Assembly: GCF_003696265.1 (NCBI RefSeq)
Contig: NZ_RFFH01000018.1
Location: 1-64,000 of the forward strand
Reading direction: 5' to 3'
Length of the DNA: 64,000 nucleotides
Source: Nocardia stercoris
GTDB taxonomy: Bacteria; Actinomycetota; Actinomycetes; Mycobacteriales; Mycobacteriaceae
The translations under genes were made by a program, and so were the position numbers. Positions 1-8,805 of this stretch are shown in pieces (positions within the stretch are counted from its first letter, which is position 1; each line of letters begins with the position of its first letter). The notes under the pieces were generated by a model. It was given only the letters and a program-made list of their open reading frames with translations, made no database searches and was not told where the DNA came from.

Positions 1-73
1 CGTAGTCGTCACGGTGTTCGACGACCAGCCGGACAGCTTTGGCCTTGGTCGCTTCGTCGTACTTCGCAGGCAT
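1..73 (-). CDS. IS3-family transposase OrfA, N-terminal fragment (runs off the edge)
   Basis: Only the first 24 residues are inside the window, starting at ATG 73-71. They read MPAKYDEATKAKAVRLV followed by VEHRDDY, the classical N-terminus of IS3-group OrfA proteins, which carry a helix-turn-helix that binds the element ends. A GGAAGG ribosome binding site lies about 10 bases upstream. Whether the element is intact, and whether OrfB follows by programmed frameshifting, cannot be seen. Confidence 0.75.
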   Translation of the reverse strand, partial: MPAKYDEATKAKAVRLVVEHRDDY

Positions 74-127
74 GGTCTGCCCATCCTTCCCAAGAAAGAT
101 GGTGGGCACCAAACCCGGGGCGGTTCA
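1..127 (-). mobile_element. End of an IS3-family insertion sequence (truncated by window edge)
   Basis: Read on the minus strand, the segment opens at 127 with TGAACCGCCCCGGG, a terminal sequence typical of IS3-family elements. It runs through a ribosome binding site into the start of an OrfA-type transposase. The rest of the element, its other inverted repeat and any target duplication lie outside the window. That it is an insertion sequence end is inferred from this terminus plus the OrfA start together. Confidence 0.75.
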
Positions 128-498
128 GCCGGTGGAAGCAGCGGGCCAGTATTACCTCCGTCTGTGGCATCGCGAACGGGACACCGTGGGTAGCGAACGA
201 AGTGGGATGCTCACTCGCGATCGCGGCGGAATCGATCGTCCGAGTTGGCGACAGGCAACTCTCCTTAGTGATGGAGAACTGCCACATGCAACACGGTCTC
301 CCCATCATCCGGACCCCGTGCAAACTCAAACCCGTCACATAACGTATGTGGCCGTCGCTGAAGCCACGCAAATGATCCTTACAGCGCTGGCCGAGCCAGC
401 AGTGCGAGCGGGAGGTGGCTGGACCTCCTGCGGGCAACGGGTTTCGGGGCCGCTCGGCTCCCGGGTGTTCCTGTCTGTGTTCGCGTGCTGCTGAAGGT
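128..498. other. Intergenic stretch between the IS end and the SDR gene
   Basis: No credible gene. Open frames here start inside the IS end or mirror the SDR gene. The one visible structure is a small palindrome at 336-350, CACATA-acg-TATGTG, with no start codon nearby. I see no terminator with a T tract. Confidence 0.5.
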
Positions 499-1414
499 CT
501 ACAGGTCGTCGGGCGATACGGCGGGCGGGCGGTAGCGCTCGGCCTCAGGGCCGGAGCTGACAGGTGCGTGATTGAAGCCCGGGAGCAGCAGGTGGCCGGC
601 ATCGACGGGCAGCGCCACACCGGTGATGTGCTCGGCCAGTTCTGAGAGCAGGAAGACCACCGCATTGCTGACGGCCTGCGGAGGAAGTGCGGTACGGCCG
701 GCGAGCGGGGCGTAACCGTATATGCCGTCGAGGGCGATGTTGCGGTCGACGGGATCGCCAGGGGCGACGAACATGGTGTGGCCTATGGGGTTGTCCCAGA
801 TCTTGGTGTCGATCGCGCCCGGGCACACTGTGTTCGCTCGCACGTTGTGCGGCCCGAGTTCCAGGGCGGTGTTCTTGATCAGGCCGACCACGCCGTCCTT
901 GGCGGCGATGTAGGAGGTGTAGCCCTCGGTCGCCTCGAGTCCGCCGACCGAGGCGATCGCCACGATGGCACCCGCACGCCGTTCCACGAAGTGCGGTGCG
1001 ACCGCCCTGATCGTGCGGAACACGCCACCGAGAACGGTGTCGACGACGGCCTGGTAGTCCTCCTCGCTGGTCTGCCAGCCCGCCGGACCGAGATCCCACA
1101 CCCCGGCGTTGGCGACGATGCCATCGATACCGCCCAGGATGTCGACGGCCCGGGCCACCGCAGCGTCCAGGGCGGCCTGATCGCGCACGTCGCCGACCAC
1201 GGTCAGGGCGCGTCGGCCCTGGTCTTCGACCAGTTTCCGGGTCTTTTCGAGATCGCCCTCAGTGGCGAGCGGATACTTGATGCCGGCCACCGGCGCGGCG
1301 ATGTCGAACAGCACCACGTCGGCACCTTCCAAGTGCCGCAGTCACCGCGTGCGAACGGCCCTGTCCGCGTACGGCTCCGGTGATGAAGACGACTTTGCCG
1401 TCGAGAGTTCCCAT
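499..1414 (-). pseudogene. Mycofactocin-type short-chain dehydrogenase, frameshifted near residue 28
   Basis: An SDR whose N-terminus and body lie in different frames. From ATG 1414 (ribosome binding site AAAGGA) the frame reads MGTLDGKVVFITGAV then RGQGRSHAVTAAL, containing the TGxxxGxG cofactor loop. The remainder (EGADVVLFDIAA onward, with the YIAAK catalytic pair and NTVCPGAIDT) is one base out of frame. The break is at CTTGGAAGG, about 1333; deleting one T restores a normal join. RGQGRSHAV resembles mycofactocin-coupled SDRs, which keep NAD tightly bound and recycle it through mycofactocin. Last gene of the VOC-ALDH-SDR operon, 30 bases after the ALDH stop. It could be a real inactivation or a sequencing error; an internal TTG at 1332 would give a protein lacking the cofactor loop. 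Confidence 0.8.
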
Positions 1415-1444
1415 GACATGTCCTTTTGTCGATTCGGTGAGGTG

Positions 1445-2914
1445 TCAACGGTCGAGCAGGGTGACGACCGATTTGGTCTCGAGGTATTCCTCGATAGCGT
1501 CGGGCCCGTTCTCACGACCCCAGCCCGACTGCTTGTATCCGCCGACAGGCATCTGCACGCCGCCGGCGCGGTGGACATTGACCCCGATCCGCCCCGCCCG
1601 CAGTCGCCGGGCAACCCGGTGCGCGACGGCGACATCGCGGGTCCACACGCTGCCCGCGAGACCGTATTCGGTGTCGTTGGCCGCGGTGATGGCCGCGTCG
1701 AGATCGGTGTAGGGCATGGCGGCCAGCACCGGGCCGAATATCTCCTCGCGGACGATCTCCATATCCGCGCTGACCTCGGCGACGACCGTCGGCGGGTAGT
1801 AGAAGCCGCGATCTCCCAGCCGTTCGCCGCCGGTGACCACCCGCGCGCCGTCGGCGCGGGCCCGGTCCACGAACCCGGCGACCCGTTCCAGCTGCCGCGC
1901 CGACACCAGTGGGCCGAGCACAGCGTCGGGCTCGTTGCCGTAACCGACCTTCATGGCCCTGCCCTGTTCGGCGATAGCCGCCACCAGGTCGTCGTGCACC
2001 GACTCGTGCACGAAAAGCCTTGTGCCCGAGGTGCATATCTGCCCGGAGTTCCAGAAGACACCGAGCGCGATCCCGGCCGCCGCGGCGGGGATGTCGGCAT
2101 CGGGCAGCACGATCACCGGCGACTTGCCACCGAGTTCGAGCGAAACCTTCTTCAGGTTGCCGGTCGCCGCGGCAACGATCTTGCGGCCCACCGCGGTCGA
2201 GCCGGTGAAGCTGATCTTGTCGACCTGCGGATGCTCGGCCAGGGCCGCTCCGGTAGGACCGAACCCGGTGACGATATTGACCACACCGGCGGGCACGCCG
2301 GCCTCGAGCAGGAGTTTGCCCAGTGCCAGTGCGCTGAGCGGTGCCTCCTCCGACGGTTTGAGCACACAAGTGCAACCTGCTGCCAGCGCGGGCGCGATCT
2401 TCATCGACATCGCGATGAGGGGCGCGTTCCACGGCACGATCATCGCCACCACGCCGACGGGTTCCTTGTAGGTGGCGCCGAGCATCCGGCGTTCGGCCGG
2501 TCCGAGATCGGTTGTGCTGCCGTGGATCTTATCGGCCCAGCCGGCGTAGTACCGGAACTGGTTGACCGCCTCGGCCACCATCAGCGTCGCCTGCGACACC
2601 GGCATGCCGACATCGCGGCTCTCGAGCCGAGCAAACTCCTCGGCCCGGTCGGCCAGCAGATCAGCGACCCGCCAGAGCACCACACCCCGCTGCGATCCCG
2701 ACAGCCCCAACCACCGCTCGTCGTCGAACGCCCGTCGAGCGGCACGTACCGCAGTGTCGACATCGGCGGGTGCAGCGTCGGCGACCCGGCCGATCACCTC
2801 CTCCGTGCCTGGATCGACCACCTCGAATACGCGGCCCTCGGCGGCAGGGACCCACTCACCATCGATGAGCAGGTTCCCCACCACCGGATCCGCGGACGTC
2901 ACCGCCGCGCTCAC
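1445..2914 (-). CDS. Aldehyde dehydrogenase (NAD(P)+)
   Basis: A 489-residue ALDH-superfamily enzyme of normal length that oxidises an aldehyde to the acid in the cytosol. Visible landmarks are VPWNAP, the cofactor-side FTGSTAVG, LELGGKSP with the general-base Glu near residue 260, NSGQICTSG with the nucleophilic Cys near 294, and EEIFGPV near the C-terminus. The GTG start at 2914 overlaps the stop of the upstream VOC gene, implying translational coupling. With the following SDR it suggests alcohol to aldehyde to acid oxidation. The substrate is unknown. It resembles the other two ALDHs in the window only at family level. Confidence 0.93.
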   Translation of the reverse strand: MSAAVTSADPVVGNLLIDGEWVPAAEGRVFEVVDPGTEEVIGRVADAAPADVDTAVRAARRAFDDERWLGLSGSQRGVVLWRVADLLADRAEEFARLESRDVGMPVSQATLMVAEAVNQFRYYAGWADKIHGSTTDLGPAERRMLGATYKEPVGVVAMIVPWNAPLIAMSMKIAPALAAGCTCVLKPSEEAPLSALALGKLLLEAGVPAGVVNIVTGFGPTGAALAEHPQVDKISFTGSTAVGRKIVAAATGNLKKVSLELGGKSPVIVLPDADIPAAAAGIALGVFWNSGQICTSGTRLFVHESVHDDLVAAIAEQGRAMKVGYGNEPDAVLGPLVSARQLERVAGFVDRARADGARVVTGGERLGDRGFYYPPTVVAEVSADMEIVREEIFGPVLAAMPYTDLDAAITAANDTEYGLAGSVWTRDVAVAHRVARRLRAGRIGVNVHRAGGVQMPVGGYKQSGWGRENGPDAIEEYLETKSVVTLLDR

Positions 2915-3204
2915 GCGTGCTCGTGGATGTGCGGAACCGGGTGCGGGATCTTGGTACCCAGCGGCGGGCTCTGTGCCGCGTTCGGGTCACCGGCGACCAG
3001 CTCGACCACGTAGCCGCCCGGGTCGGCGACCAGGGCAAGGCTGACGGGACCGAAGTCGGTCGGTTCGACCTTCAGCTGGTATCCGGCGGCGACGATCTCC
3101 GCGGAATGCGCGTCCTCGACGGCCGGCACCAGTTCTATGAATGACTGGTAATGCGGCACACCGTCCCGGTCGACGGCAGCTGTCTCAGGCAGCACGGCGG
3201 TCAT
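2911..3204 (-). CDS. Short VOC/glyoxalase-fold protein (half-length)
   Basis: A 97-residue protein. ATG 3204 was chosen because GAGGTGAG lies just upstream; the longer frame to 3300 begins with non-family sequence. The stretch from about residue 15 to 68 (FIELVPAVEDAHSAEIVAAG, then VSLALVADPGG and YVVELVAGD) matches one beta-alpha-beta3 module of the vicinal-oxygen-chelate fold, ending in the usual metal-side Glu of VVELV. Ordinary VOC enzymes have two modules, so this is either a homodimer-forming half or a truncated gene. It is the first gene of the operon and has a motif 2 dyad about 100 bases upstream. Confidence 0.7.
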   Translation of the reverse strand: MTAVLPETAAVDRDGVPHYQSFIELVPAVEDAHSAEIVAAGYQLKVEPTDFGPVSLALVADPGGYVVELVAGDPNAAQSPPLGTKIPHPVPHIHEHA

Positions 3205-3639
3205 GCTCTCACCTCGGAATTCTTGGAAGTTTGCCGTGATAGCGGCAAGGGCCTGAAATGAAAAATGGCTCGTCATCGACAGTAGAGACAGCCAGGCCAC
3301 AGAAATTGTCCAGGTTTTCAGACACTTTCACGGTGGACACCGTCGGCGGCCCGGAACCAGCAGCGACGCGGCGGAGAACAGCGGTCCGGTATCGAGTGGA
3401 GCAGCTACTAGACGGCTGCGGGCTGACGTGGCGAACCGCCACCGACGGAGCGTACGAGCGCCTACTCCGATTGCCACTGGCGGCGGCCACGGGTTCGGTT
3501 CGGAGCGGTGTACGGCACCGGGCTGGCGACTCCCGAGCGGGCCGCACCACCGCCGGTCGATGTCCTGGCGTCGCAGCACCCACCGCAGGCCAGGCAGGAA
3601 CAGCGTGGTCGACGGTGGTCAGCGGGGATATCCTGACTG
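3205..3639. other. Divergent intergenic region with one regulatory dyad
   Basis: The 435 bases between the VOC operon (minus) and the PknK-like gene (plus). The only recognisable element is the motif 2 dyad at 3306-3325. Open frames across it are low-complexity arginine-rich products with no family features. Confidence 0.5.
3306..3325. promoter_or_regulatory. Motif 2 dyad (GTGTCC-N8-GGACAC family)
   Basis: Reads TTGTCC-AGGTTTTC-AGACAC, with the same 8-base spacer as the other copies. It lies 102 bases upstream of the VOC start (3204), a typical activator distance, and over 300 bases from the PknK-like start. Confidence 0.6.
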
Positions 3640-6600
3640 ATGTGTCGCGGTTGCGAGCAACGGATGGTTGACGGCGACCCACTCGAAACACAGCGCGATG
3701 TCGGCGGTATCGACCTCAGCGCGGAGTTGAGCGCAGCCGGATTCGACGACGCTGACGAGATCGGCCGCGGCGGGTTCGGGGCGGTGTACCGGTGTACTCA
3801 GATCGCGGCGGACCGCACCGTGGCAGTCAAGGTCCTCACCGGTGAATCGGCGGAGAATCGGGAACGCTTCGTTCGTGAGCAACATGCGATGGGACGGCTC
3901 ACCGGCCACCCGAATATCGCCGACATGCTGGAGATCGGCCAGACCACAAGCGGCCGGCCGTATCTGGTCATGCCCTATTACGCCCGGGGCTCGCTCAGCG
4001 ACCGTATCCGGCGCGACGGGCCCCTGCCGCTGGCGGACGTGCTGCACCTCGGCGTACGGGTCGCGGGCGCGCTCGAGACGGCGCACTGGATGGGCGTACT
4101 GCACCGGGATGTCAAACCGGCCAACATCCTCCTGACCGACTACGGCGAACCCGCGCTCACAGACTTCGGAATCGCCCACTTCGCCGGCGGGTACGAGACC
4201 ACCTCCGGGGCAATCACCGGCTCGCCCGCCTTCACCGCACCGGAGGTGCTGGGCGGGAAACCACAGAGCGCGGCCGCTGACGTGTACGGGCTGGGCGCCA
4301 CCCTGTTCTGCGCCCTCACCGGGCACGCCGCGTTCGAGCGCCGCAGTGGCGAGCAGCTGGTGGCGCAATTCGTACGGATCACCACGCATCCGATACCGGA
4401 CGCGCGCGAGTCCGGTATTCCGGAGGATGTCTGCGCCGCCGTCGAGGCGGCAATGGCGCGCGACCCGCACGATCGCCCGAGCGCCGCCGGAGTGGGCGAG
4501 CAGCTGCGGCAGCTACAGCGCGATTATGGGTTTCCGGTCGACGAGATGGCTCTGCCACCGGAGCTCGATCTCCCTCAGGGATCCGATATCGCCTCGAAAG
4601 ACGCAGTACCGCACCATATTCGGCGGCCACGCGGCGACGACCTGCAGGCGGGATCCGGAAACCTGCCGCTCGAGCTGACCAGCTTCGTCGATCGGCGCAC
4701 TCCTCAGTCCGAGGTCAAGAACCTCGTGTCCGGATCGCGTCTGGTGACCGTGACCGGGATCGGGGGCGTCGGCAAGTCCCGGCTAGCCCTGCGGGTTGCG
4801 CACACGATGCGCCGGAAGTTCCCGAACGGGGCCTGGCTGGTCGAACTGAGCACGGCACGGGACGCCGAATCATTACCGACCGTTGTCGCTGCCGCTTTCG
4901 GTGTGCGCGACCACGGCGTCGGATCGCCCCTGCAGACGCTGGTCGAGCTGCTGGCACCGTGCGAGTTACTGCTGGTGCTGGACAACTGCGAATACGTGAT
5001 CGCGGCGGTCGTACAACTGGGCGAATCGCTCCTGCGCGCCTGTCCGAACCTGCACCTTCTGGCCACCAGCCGGGAGCCGCTCGGCATCGGCGGTGAGGCC
5101 GTGTACCCGCTGTCGCCACTGGAGACCTCCGATCCGGGCGGACTGCCTCTACCGACCATGGCGCGCTTGGACGCGGTGACCCTGTTCGCCGAACGCGCTG
5201 CCGCGGCAGTGCCCGGATTCACGGTGACCGACGAGAACCGGCTGCTGATCGCCCGCGTCTGCGCTCGGCTGGACGGGCTGCCGCTGGCGATCGAGCTCGC
5301 TGCCGCCCGCCTGCGGACGATGTCCGTCGAACAGATCCTCGCCCATCTGGACGACCGCTTCGCCCTGCTGACCCTGGGTAGTCGCGGCGCCCCGCAACGG
5401 CAGCAGACCATGCACTGCTGCATGGACTGGAGCTACGACCTGTGCACTCCGGACGAACAGCGCCTGTGGAGCCGATTGGCGGTCTTCGCAGGCGGATTCG
5501 AACTCGACGCAGCCTTGCGGGTGTCCGCCGTCGGCCTCACCGAGTCGAAGCTGCACGATGCGGTGTCGGGCCTGGTGGACAAGTCGATCCTGGTCCGGAC
5601 GGAAGTCGCGGGCTCGGTGCGGTTCCGGATGCTCGAGACCGTCCGGGAGTTCGGCCAGGAGAAGGCCGAGAACGCCGGCGAATACCCGGCGCTGCGTCGC
5701 CGCCATAGGCAGTGGTGCGAGGATCTGGTCCGCGACGCGGATGCCGCCTGGATCGGGCCCGCCCAGTCGACCTGGGTGGAACGGCTGGAGCGCGAGGTGC
5801 CGAACCTGTGGAAAGCACTGGAGTTCAGCCTGACCGAGTCCGAGGACGGTGCGCTTCGGATCGCCACCTCGCTGTACCTGTTCTGGTTGTTGCGGGGACG
5901 AATCGGCGAAGGGCGCCGCTGGTACGAGCGGGTTCTGGACCATCCGGTCGGCGGCCGGTCCGTGGACCGGGCCAAAGCGCTCTATGCCGCGAGCGTCATG
6001 GCCTTGGTCCAGGGGGACATGGTAGCCGCCGAAGCCGAGGCGACCGAGCTGGCCAGCCTGGCCGAGGACGCGACCGATCCGGTCGTCACGGGGCTGCTGG
6101 CACACACCCGGGCGAACTACGCGTTCGCCGGTGGCGCCAGTGACCCGTACCAGACGGTGACCGACCTCGAGGACGCCCTGCGCAACTACGAGCGCGGCGG
6201 TGACACCGGAATGCAGTTGGGCGCGCGGATTTCGCTCGGCTGGGCCTACGCACTGCAGGGTGACCCCTCCCGGGCCCTCGCCTGCCTCGAGCAAGCGCTA
6301 GCTGTCACCGAGTCCGCCGGTGAGACGATCTATCGGTCCTGGTTGCAGTGGAGCAAGGGATTCGCCGCGTGGCGCTACGGCGAGACCGACAGCGCCACCT
6401 GCGCGCTCGAGACTGGAATTCGATTGGCCCACAGTGCCGTCGACCCGCTCGTCGTGTCGGGCTGCCTGGAGACCCTGGCCTGGATCGCCGCTGAGGCCCG
6501 CAATGCACGGCGAGCGGCCACACTCATGGGCGCGGCCGATGCCTTGGGACACTTGGCCGGCGGCTCCCCCGTCATATTCCCCGAAGTACGCACCTACCAC

Positions 6601-6951
6601 GACGAATGTGAGCAGCGCAGCCGCCAACTGCTTGGCACTCGCGAGTTCGACGCAGCCCGGAACGCCGGCGCCGCACTGGGCCTCGATGCAGCGGTCGCTC
6701 AGGAACTCGGCGCGCGGCCCCGCACCGGCTCGCCACCCGGCGACCGCTCGCCGACCGGCCTCACCCGCCGGGAACGCCAGGTGGCCGACCTCGTCGCCGA
6801 TGGGCTCACCAACAAGGCGATCGCCGATCGCCTGGTCGTGTCGCTACGCACCGCACAGGGACATGTCGAACACATCCTCACCAAACTCGGCTTCACCTCG
6901 CGCGCGCAGATCGCGGCCTGGGTCGTAGCCCACTCGCATACGGATGCCTGA
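3640..6951 (+). CDS. Ser/Thr protein kinase fused to NB-ARC ATPase, TPR region and LuxR HTH (PknK-like)
   Basis: A 1103-residue signalling protein close in size and order to mycobacterial PknK (about 1110 aa). The kinase domain (about 38-295) has a glycine loop at 42-49, Lys64 in VAVKV, HRDVKPAN at 155-162 and DFG at 175-177, with an activation segment rich in Thr and Ser before SPAFTAPE, so it looks catalytically competent. A P-loop ATPase follows (GIGGVGKS near 373), then a TPR-like helical stretch (about 680-980), then a LuxR-type HTH (about 1040-1095, LTRRERQVADLVADGLTNKA). It probably couples phosphorylation and nucleotide state to DNA binding. The start is uncertain: ATG 3640 has weak support and Met9 (3664) is an alternative. 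It almost abuts the convergent AcoR-like gene. Confidence 0.88.
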   Translation: MCRGCEQRMVDGDPLETQRDVGGIDLSAELSAAGFDDADEIGRGGFGAVYRCTQIAADRTVAVKVLTGESAENRERFVREQHAMGRLTGHPNIADMLEIGQTTSGRPYLVMPYYARGSLSDRIRRDGPLPLADVLHLGVRVAGALETAHWMGVLHRDVKPANILLTDYGEPALTDFGIAHFAGGYETTSGAITGSPAFTAPEVLGGKPQSAAADVYGLGATLFCALTGHAAFERRSGEQLVAQFVRITTHPIPDARESGIPEDVCAAVEAAMARDPHDRPSAAGVGEQLRQLQRDYGFPVDEMALPPELDLPQGSDIASKDAVPHHIRRPRGDDLQAGSGNLPLELTSFVDRRTPQSEVKNLVSGSRLVTVTGIGGVGKSRLALRVAHTMRRKFPNGAWLVELSTARDAESLPTVVAAAFGVRDHGVGSPLQTLVELLAPCELLLVLDNCEYVIAAVVQLGESLLRACPNLHLLATSREPLGIGGEAVYPLSPLETSDPGGLPLPTMARLDAVTLFAERAAAAVPGFTVTDENRLLIARVCARLDGLPLAIELAAARLRTMSVEQILAHLDDRFALLTLGSRGAPQRQQTMHCCMDWSYDLCTPDEQRLWSRLAVFAGGFELDAALRVSAVGLTESKLHDAVSGLVDKSILVRTEVAGSVRFRMLETVREFGQEKAENAGEYPALRRRHRQWCEDLVRDADAAWIGPAQSTWVERLEREVPNLWKALEFSLTESEDGALRIATSLYLFWLLRGRIGEGRRWYERVLDHPVGGRSVDRAKALYAASVMALVQGDMVAAEAEATELASLAEDATDPVVTGLLAHTRANYAFAGGASDPYQTVTDLEDALRNYERGGDTGMQLGARISLGWAYALQGDPSRALACLEQALAVTESAGETIYRSWLQWSKGFAAWRYGETDSATCALETGIRLAHSAVDPLVVSGCLETLAWIAAEARNARRAATLMGAADALGHLAGGSPVIFPEVRTYHDECEQRSRQLLGTREFDAARNAGAALGLDAAVAQELGARPRTGSPPGDRSPTGLTRRERQVADLVADGLTNKAIADRLVVSLRTAQGHVEHILTKLGFTSRAQIAAWVVAHSHTDA

Positions 6952-6958
6952 CCAGCCG

Positions 6959-8554
6959 TCACGAAATACCGAGCGCCCGCATGCGGTTGTAGATCGTCGC
7001 CCGGCTCACCCCGAGCGCCCGTGCCGCCTTCACCTTGTTGCCGCCGGCGGCCTCGATCGCGGCCACGATGACCTCTCGTTCCGCTTGACGCAGCGGAGAT
7101 CCCGGACGGGGACCGCTGCGGTATTCCGCCGGCAAGTCGCCGGGAATGATGTCGCCGGCGGTGCGTGCGGTGGCGACGGTGCGGACGACGCGGTGCAGTT
7201 CGGCGAGGTTGCCGGGCCAGGGCTGTGCGGCCAGTGCGCTCAGGGTCGACGCCGCGAACCGGAGCTTGCCGGTGCTGTCCTCCCGCGCCAGCATGCGCTG
7301 CGCGAGCTGGGGAATCTCCTGGCGCCGGCGGCGCAACGGAACCAAGGTGCGCCGCACCGCGCACGCCGCGACCAGCGGAGCGTGAACGGCGCCGAGGTGG
7401 TCACCCGGAGTCGAGGTCAGAACCACTCGACGGGCTGTGCCGCGCAGGTCCTGCGCCAGCAACGCGGTCAGCGATTCGGGCAGCAGCTGGATGTTCTCGA
7501 CTATGACATCGCCGTCCGCCAGCAAGCCGGAAAGCTCAGCGGCCCAGGCCTGTTCACCGTGGCGAATGACTTGCGCCGCGTCGATGGAGCGGGCGTCCGG
7601 GCCCGATACGCGCCGCGCCTCGGTGCTGCGGCCGCTGCCGCTCTCACCGACGAGGAGCAGCGGCCACCCGGCAGTCGTCGGGTGGCCGCGCCGCCGGGTG
7701 CCGTGATCCGGCACAATCTCGATCTGCATACCGTCGGCGCCTTCGATCGGTGTACACGCAAGCAAGACACTGCGGCCCGAGGACAGCGTCATCCGGTGGA
7801 CACCAGCGTGGGCGTACGCCGATTCGACCGCTCGGGCGCGGACCGCGGCATGGTCGGCGGGTTCGAGGATCTCCAGCGCCTCCGGAGCGGCCAGCACCAG
7901 ATCCTGGCCGACGACCAGAACAGGTCGACCTCGCCGGCAGGTCACCGCTTGGAAGGCGTCCAGCAGCCGGGTCTGGTCTCGCGTCGAGTCGAGCCGCAGC
8001 CGGTCCTCGATCTCGCGGACCATCCGGCGGACCAGCACCCGGTACAGGTCGTCGTCCTTCCCGGCGAGACCGCCGATGTCGAGTACTCCGACCAGTCGGC
8101 GCGTGGCGGGGTGAACGATCGGATGCCCGAAGCAGGTGAAGGTTCGCAGCGCGGCGAGGAAGTGTTCGGGGCCGCGAATCAGCATCGGCTGCCGGGTCTC
8201 GAGCGGTGTACCCACGGCATTCGTACCGACGACGTCTTCGCCGAGCCGTACGCCCGGCTCGATTCCGAGATCGGCCAACCCGCGGTCGACGGTCCGGGCC
8301 GCGGCCCGGACGTCGAGGACACGCGCATCCTCGTCCGCGAGCAGGACGGCGACGGCGGTGTCCTCCAATTCACCCATCATCCGCTGCAGCACCGGCCGGG
8401 CCGCCCGTAGCAGGCCACCTTCCGGGGTGTCGCCGGCGCGGCGCAACCGGAGGGTGCCGTCCGCCTGTACCCCGTGTATCCGCGACCGCATCCACGACGA
8501 CGCGATCTCGGGACGCATCACCGGAGGCTCGACCGTTGTTGCTGTGCCGTGCAT
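6959..8554 (-). CDS. AcoR/MimR-like transcriptional regulator with GAF domain and Fis-type HTH
   Basis: A 531-residue protein built like a sigma54 enhancer-binding protein. It has a GAF sensor (about 60-200, GEDVVGTNAVGTPL and FTCFGHPIVHP), a AAA+-derived middle and a C-terminal Fis HTH (last 40 residues, AAGGNKVKAARALGVSR). The AAA+ part is degenerate: Walker A reads GESGSGRS (Arg for Lys, near 305), the Walker B position reads VIVENIQ (near 350), and no GAFTGA loop is visible, so it probably activates without sigma54. ATG 8554 follows GAGGTGG; a GTG at 8581 is possible. Family members such as MimR activate oxygenase or dehydrogenase genes. A motif 1 tract lies 59 bases upstream. Paralogue at 44483-46072. 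Confidence 0.88.
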   Translation of the reverse strand: MHGTATTVEPPVMRPEIASSWMRSRIHGVQADGTLRLRRAGDTPEGGLLRAARPVLQRMMGELEDTAVAVLLADEDARVLDVRAAARTVDRGLADLGIEPGVRLGEDVVGTNAVGTPLETRQPMLIRGPEHFLAALRTFTCFGHPIVHPATRRLVGVLDIGGLAGKDDDLYRVLVRRMVREIEDRLRLDSTRDQTRLLDAFQAVTCRRGRPVLVVGQDLVLAAPEALEILEPADHAAVRARAVESAYAHAGVHRMTLSSGRSVLLACTPIEGADGMQIEIVPDHGTRRRGHPTTAGWPLLLVGESGSGRSTEARRVSGPDARSIDAAQVIRHGEQAWAAELSGLLADGDVIVENIQLLPESLTALLAQDLRGTARRVVLTSTPGDHLGAVHAPLVAACAVRRTLVPLRRRRQEIPQLAQRMLAREDSTGKLRFAASTLSALAAQPWPGNLAELHRVVRTVATARTAGDIIPGDLPAEYRSGPRPGSPLRQAEREVIVAAIEAAGGNKVKAARALGVSRATIYNRMRALGIS

Positions 8555-8612
8555 GCGGGACCACCTCGTCTCCGCCGCCACTCGCTGGCGACGCCGCCGT
8601 CAATCTATGTCC

Positions 8613-8624
8613 ACAATATATTAT
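8613..8624 (-). promoter_or_regulatory. Motif 1 A/T tract upstream of the AcoR-like gene
   Basis: Reads ACAATATATTAT on the plus strand, in strongly GC-rich surroundings, 59 bases from the start at 8554. Read toward the gene it offers GATAAT as a -10. Confidence 0.6.
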
Positions 8625-8718
8625 CTTTATCTTTCCGGGAGGTTTCGTCCGATTTTCCACCCGACCGGCCGTTGCCGACGCCGGTACCGGACGGTCGACA
8701 AGTTGAGAAGTGCGCCAC

Positions 8719-8730
8719 ATTTTATATTAT
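8719..8730 (+). promoter_or_regulatory. Motif 1 A/T tract upstream of the MHS transporter
   Basis: The 12-base A/T-only run ATTTTATATTAT ends 76 bases before ATG 8806. TATTAT at its right end is a plausible -10. Confidence 0.6.
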
Positions 8731-8805
8731 GCGGTATCTAACTCCGGGTGGCCCTCGTCACTCCCTGCCGCGGGCTCCGGTCGAACACACAAGCAGAGGC
8801 GCACA

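Noticed and set aside
39..494. 151-residue plus-strand frame at the left edge
   Set aside because: It begins inside the IS end on the non-coding strand and lacks any known pattern.
1262..3013. 583-residue open frame on the plus strand opposite the ALDH gene
   Set aside because: High-GC mirror frame, rich in Arg, His and Asp, without family features; the minus-strand ALDH and VOC genes explain the DNA.
3205..3639. Arg-rich open frames between the VOC and PknK-like genes on both strands
   Set aside because: No start context or family likeness; the region is better read as regulatory DNA.
6959..8554. Possible sigma54-dependent control
   Set aside because: The regulators look like enhancer-binding proteins but lack GAFTGA and intact Walker motifs, and I found no convincing -24/-12 promoter upstream of the candidate target genes.
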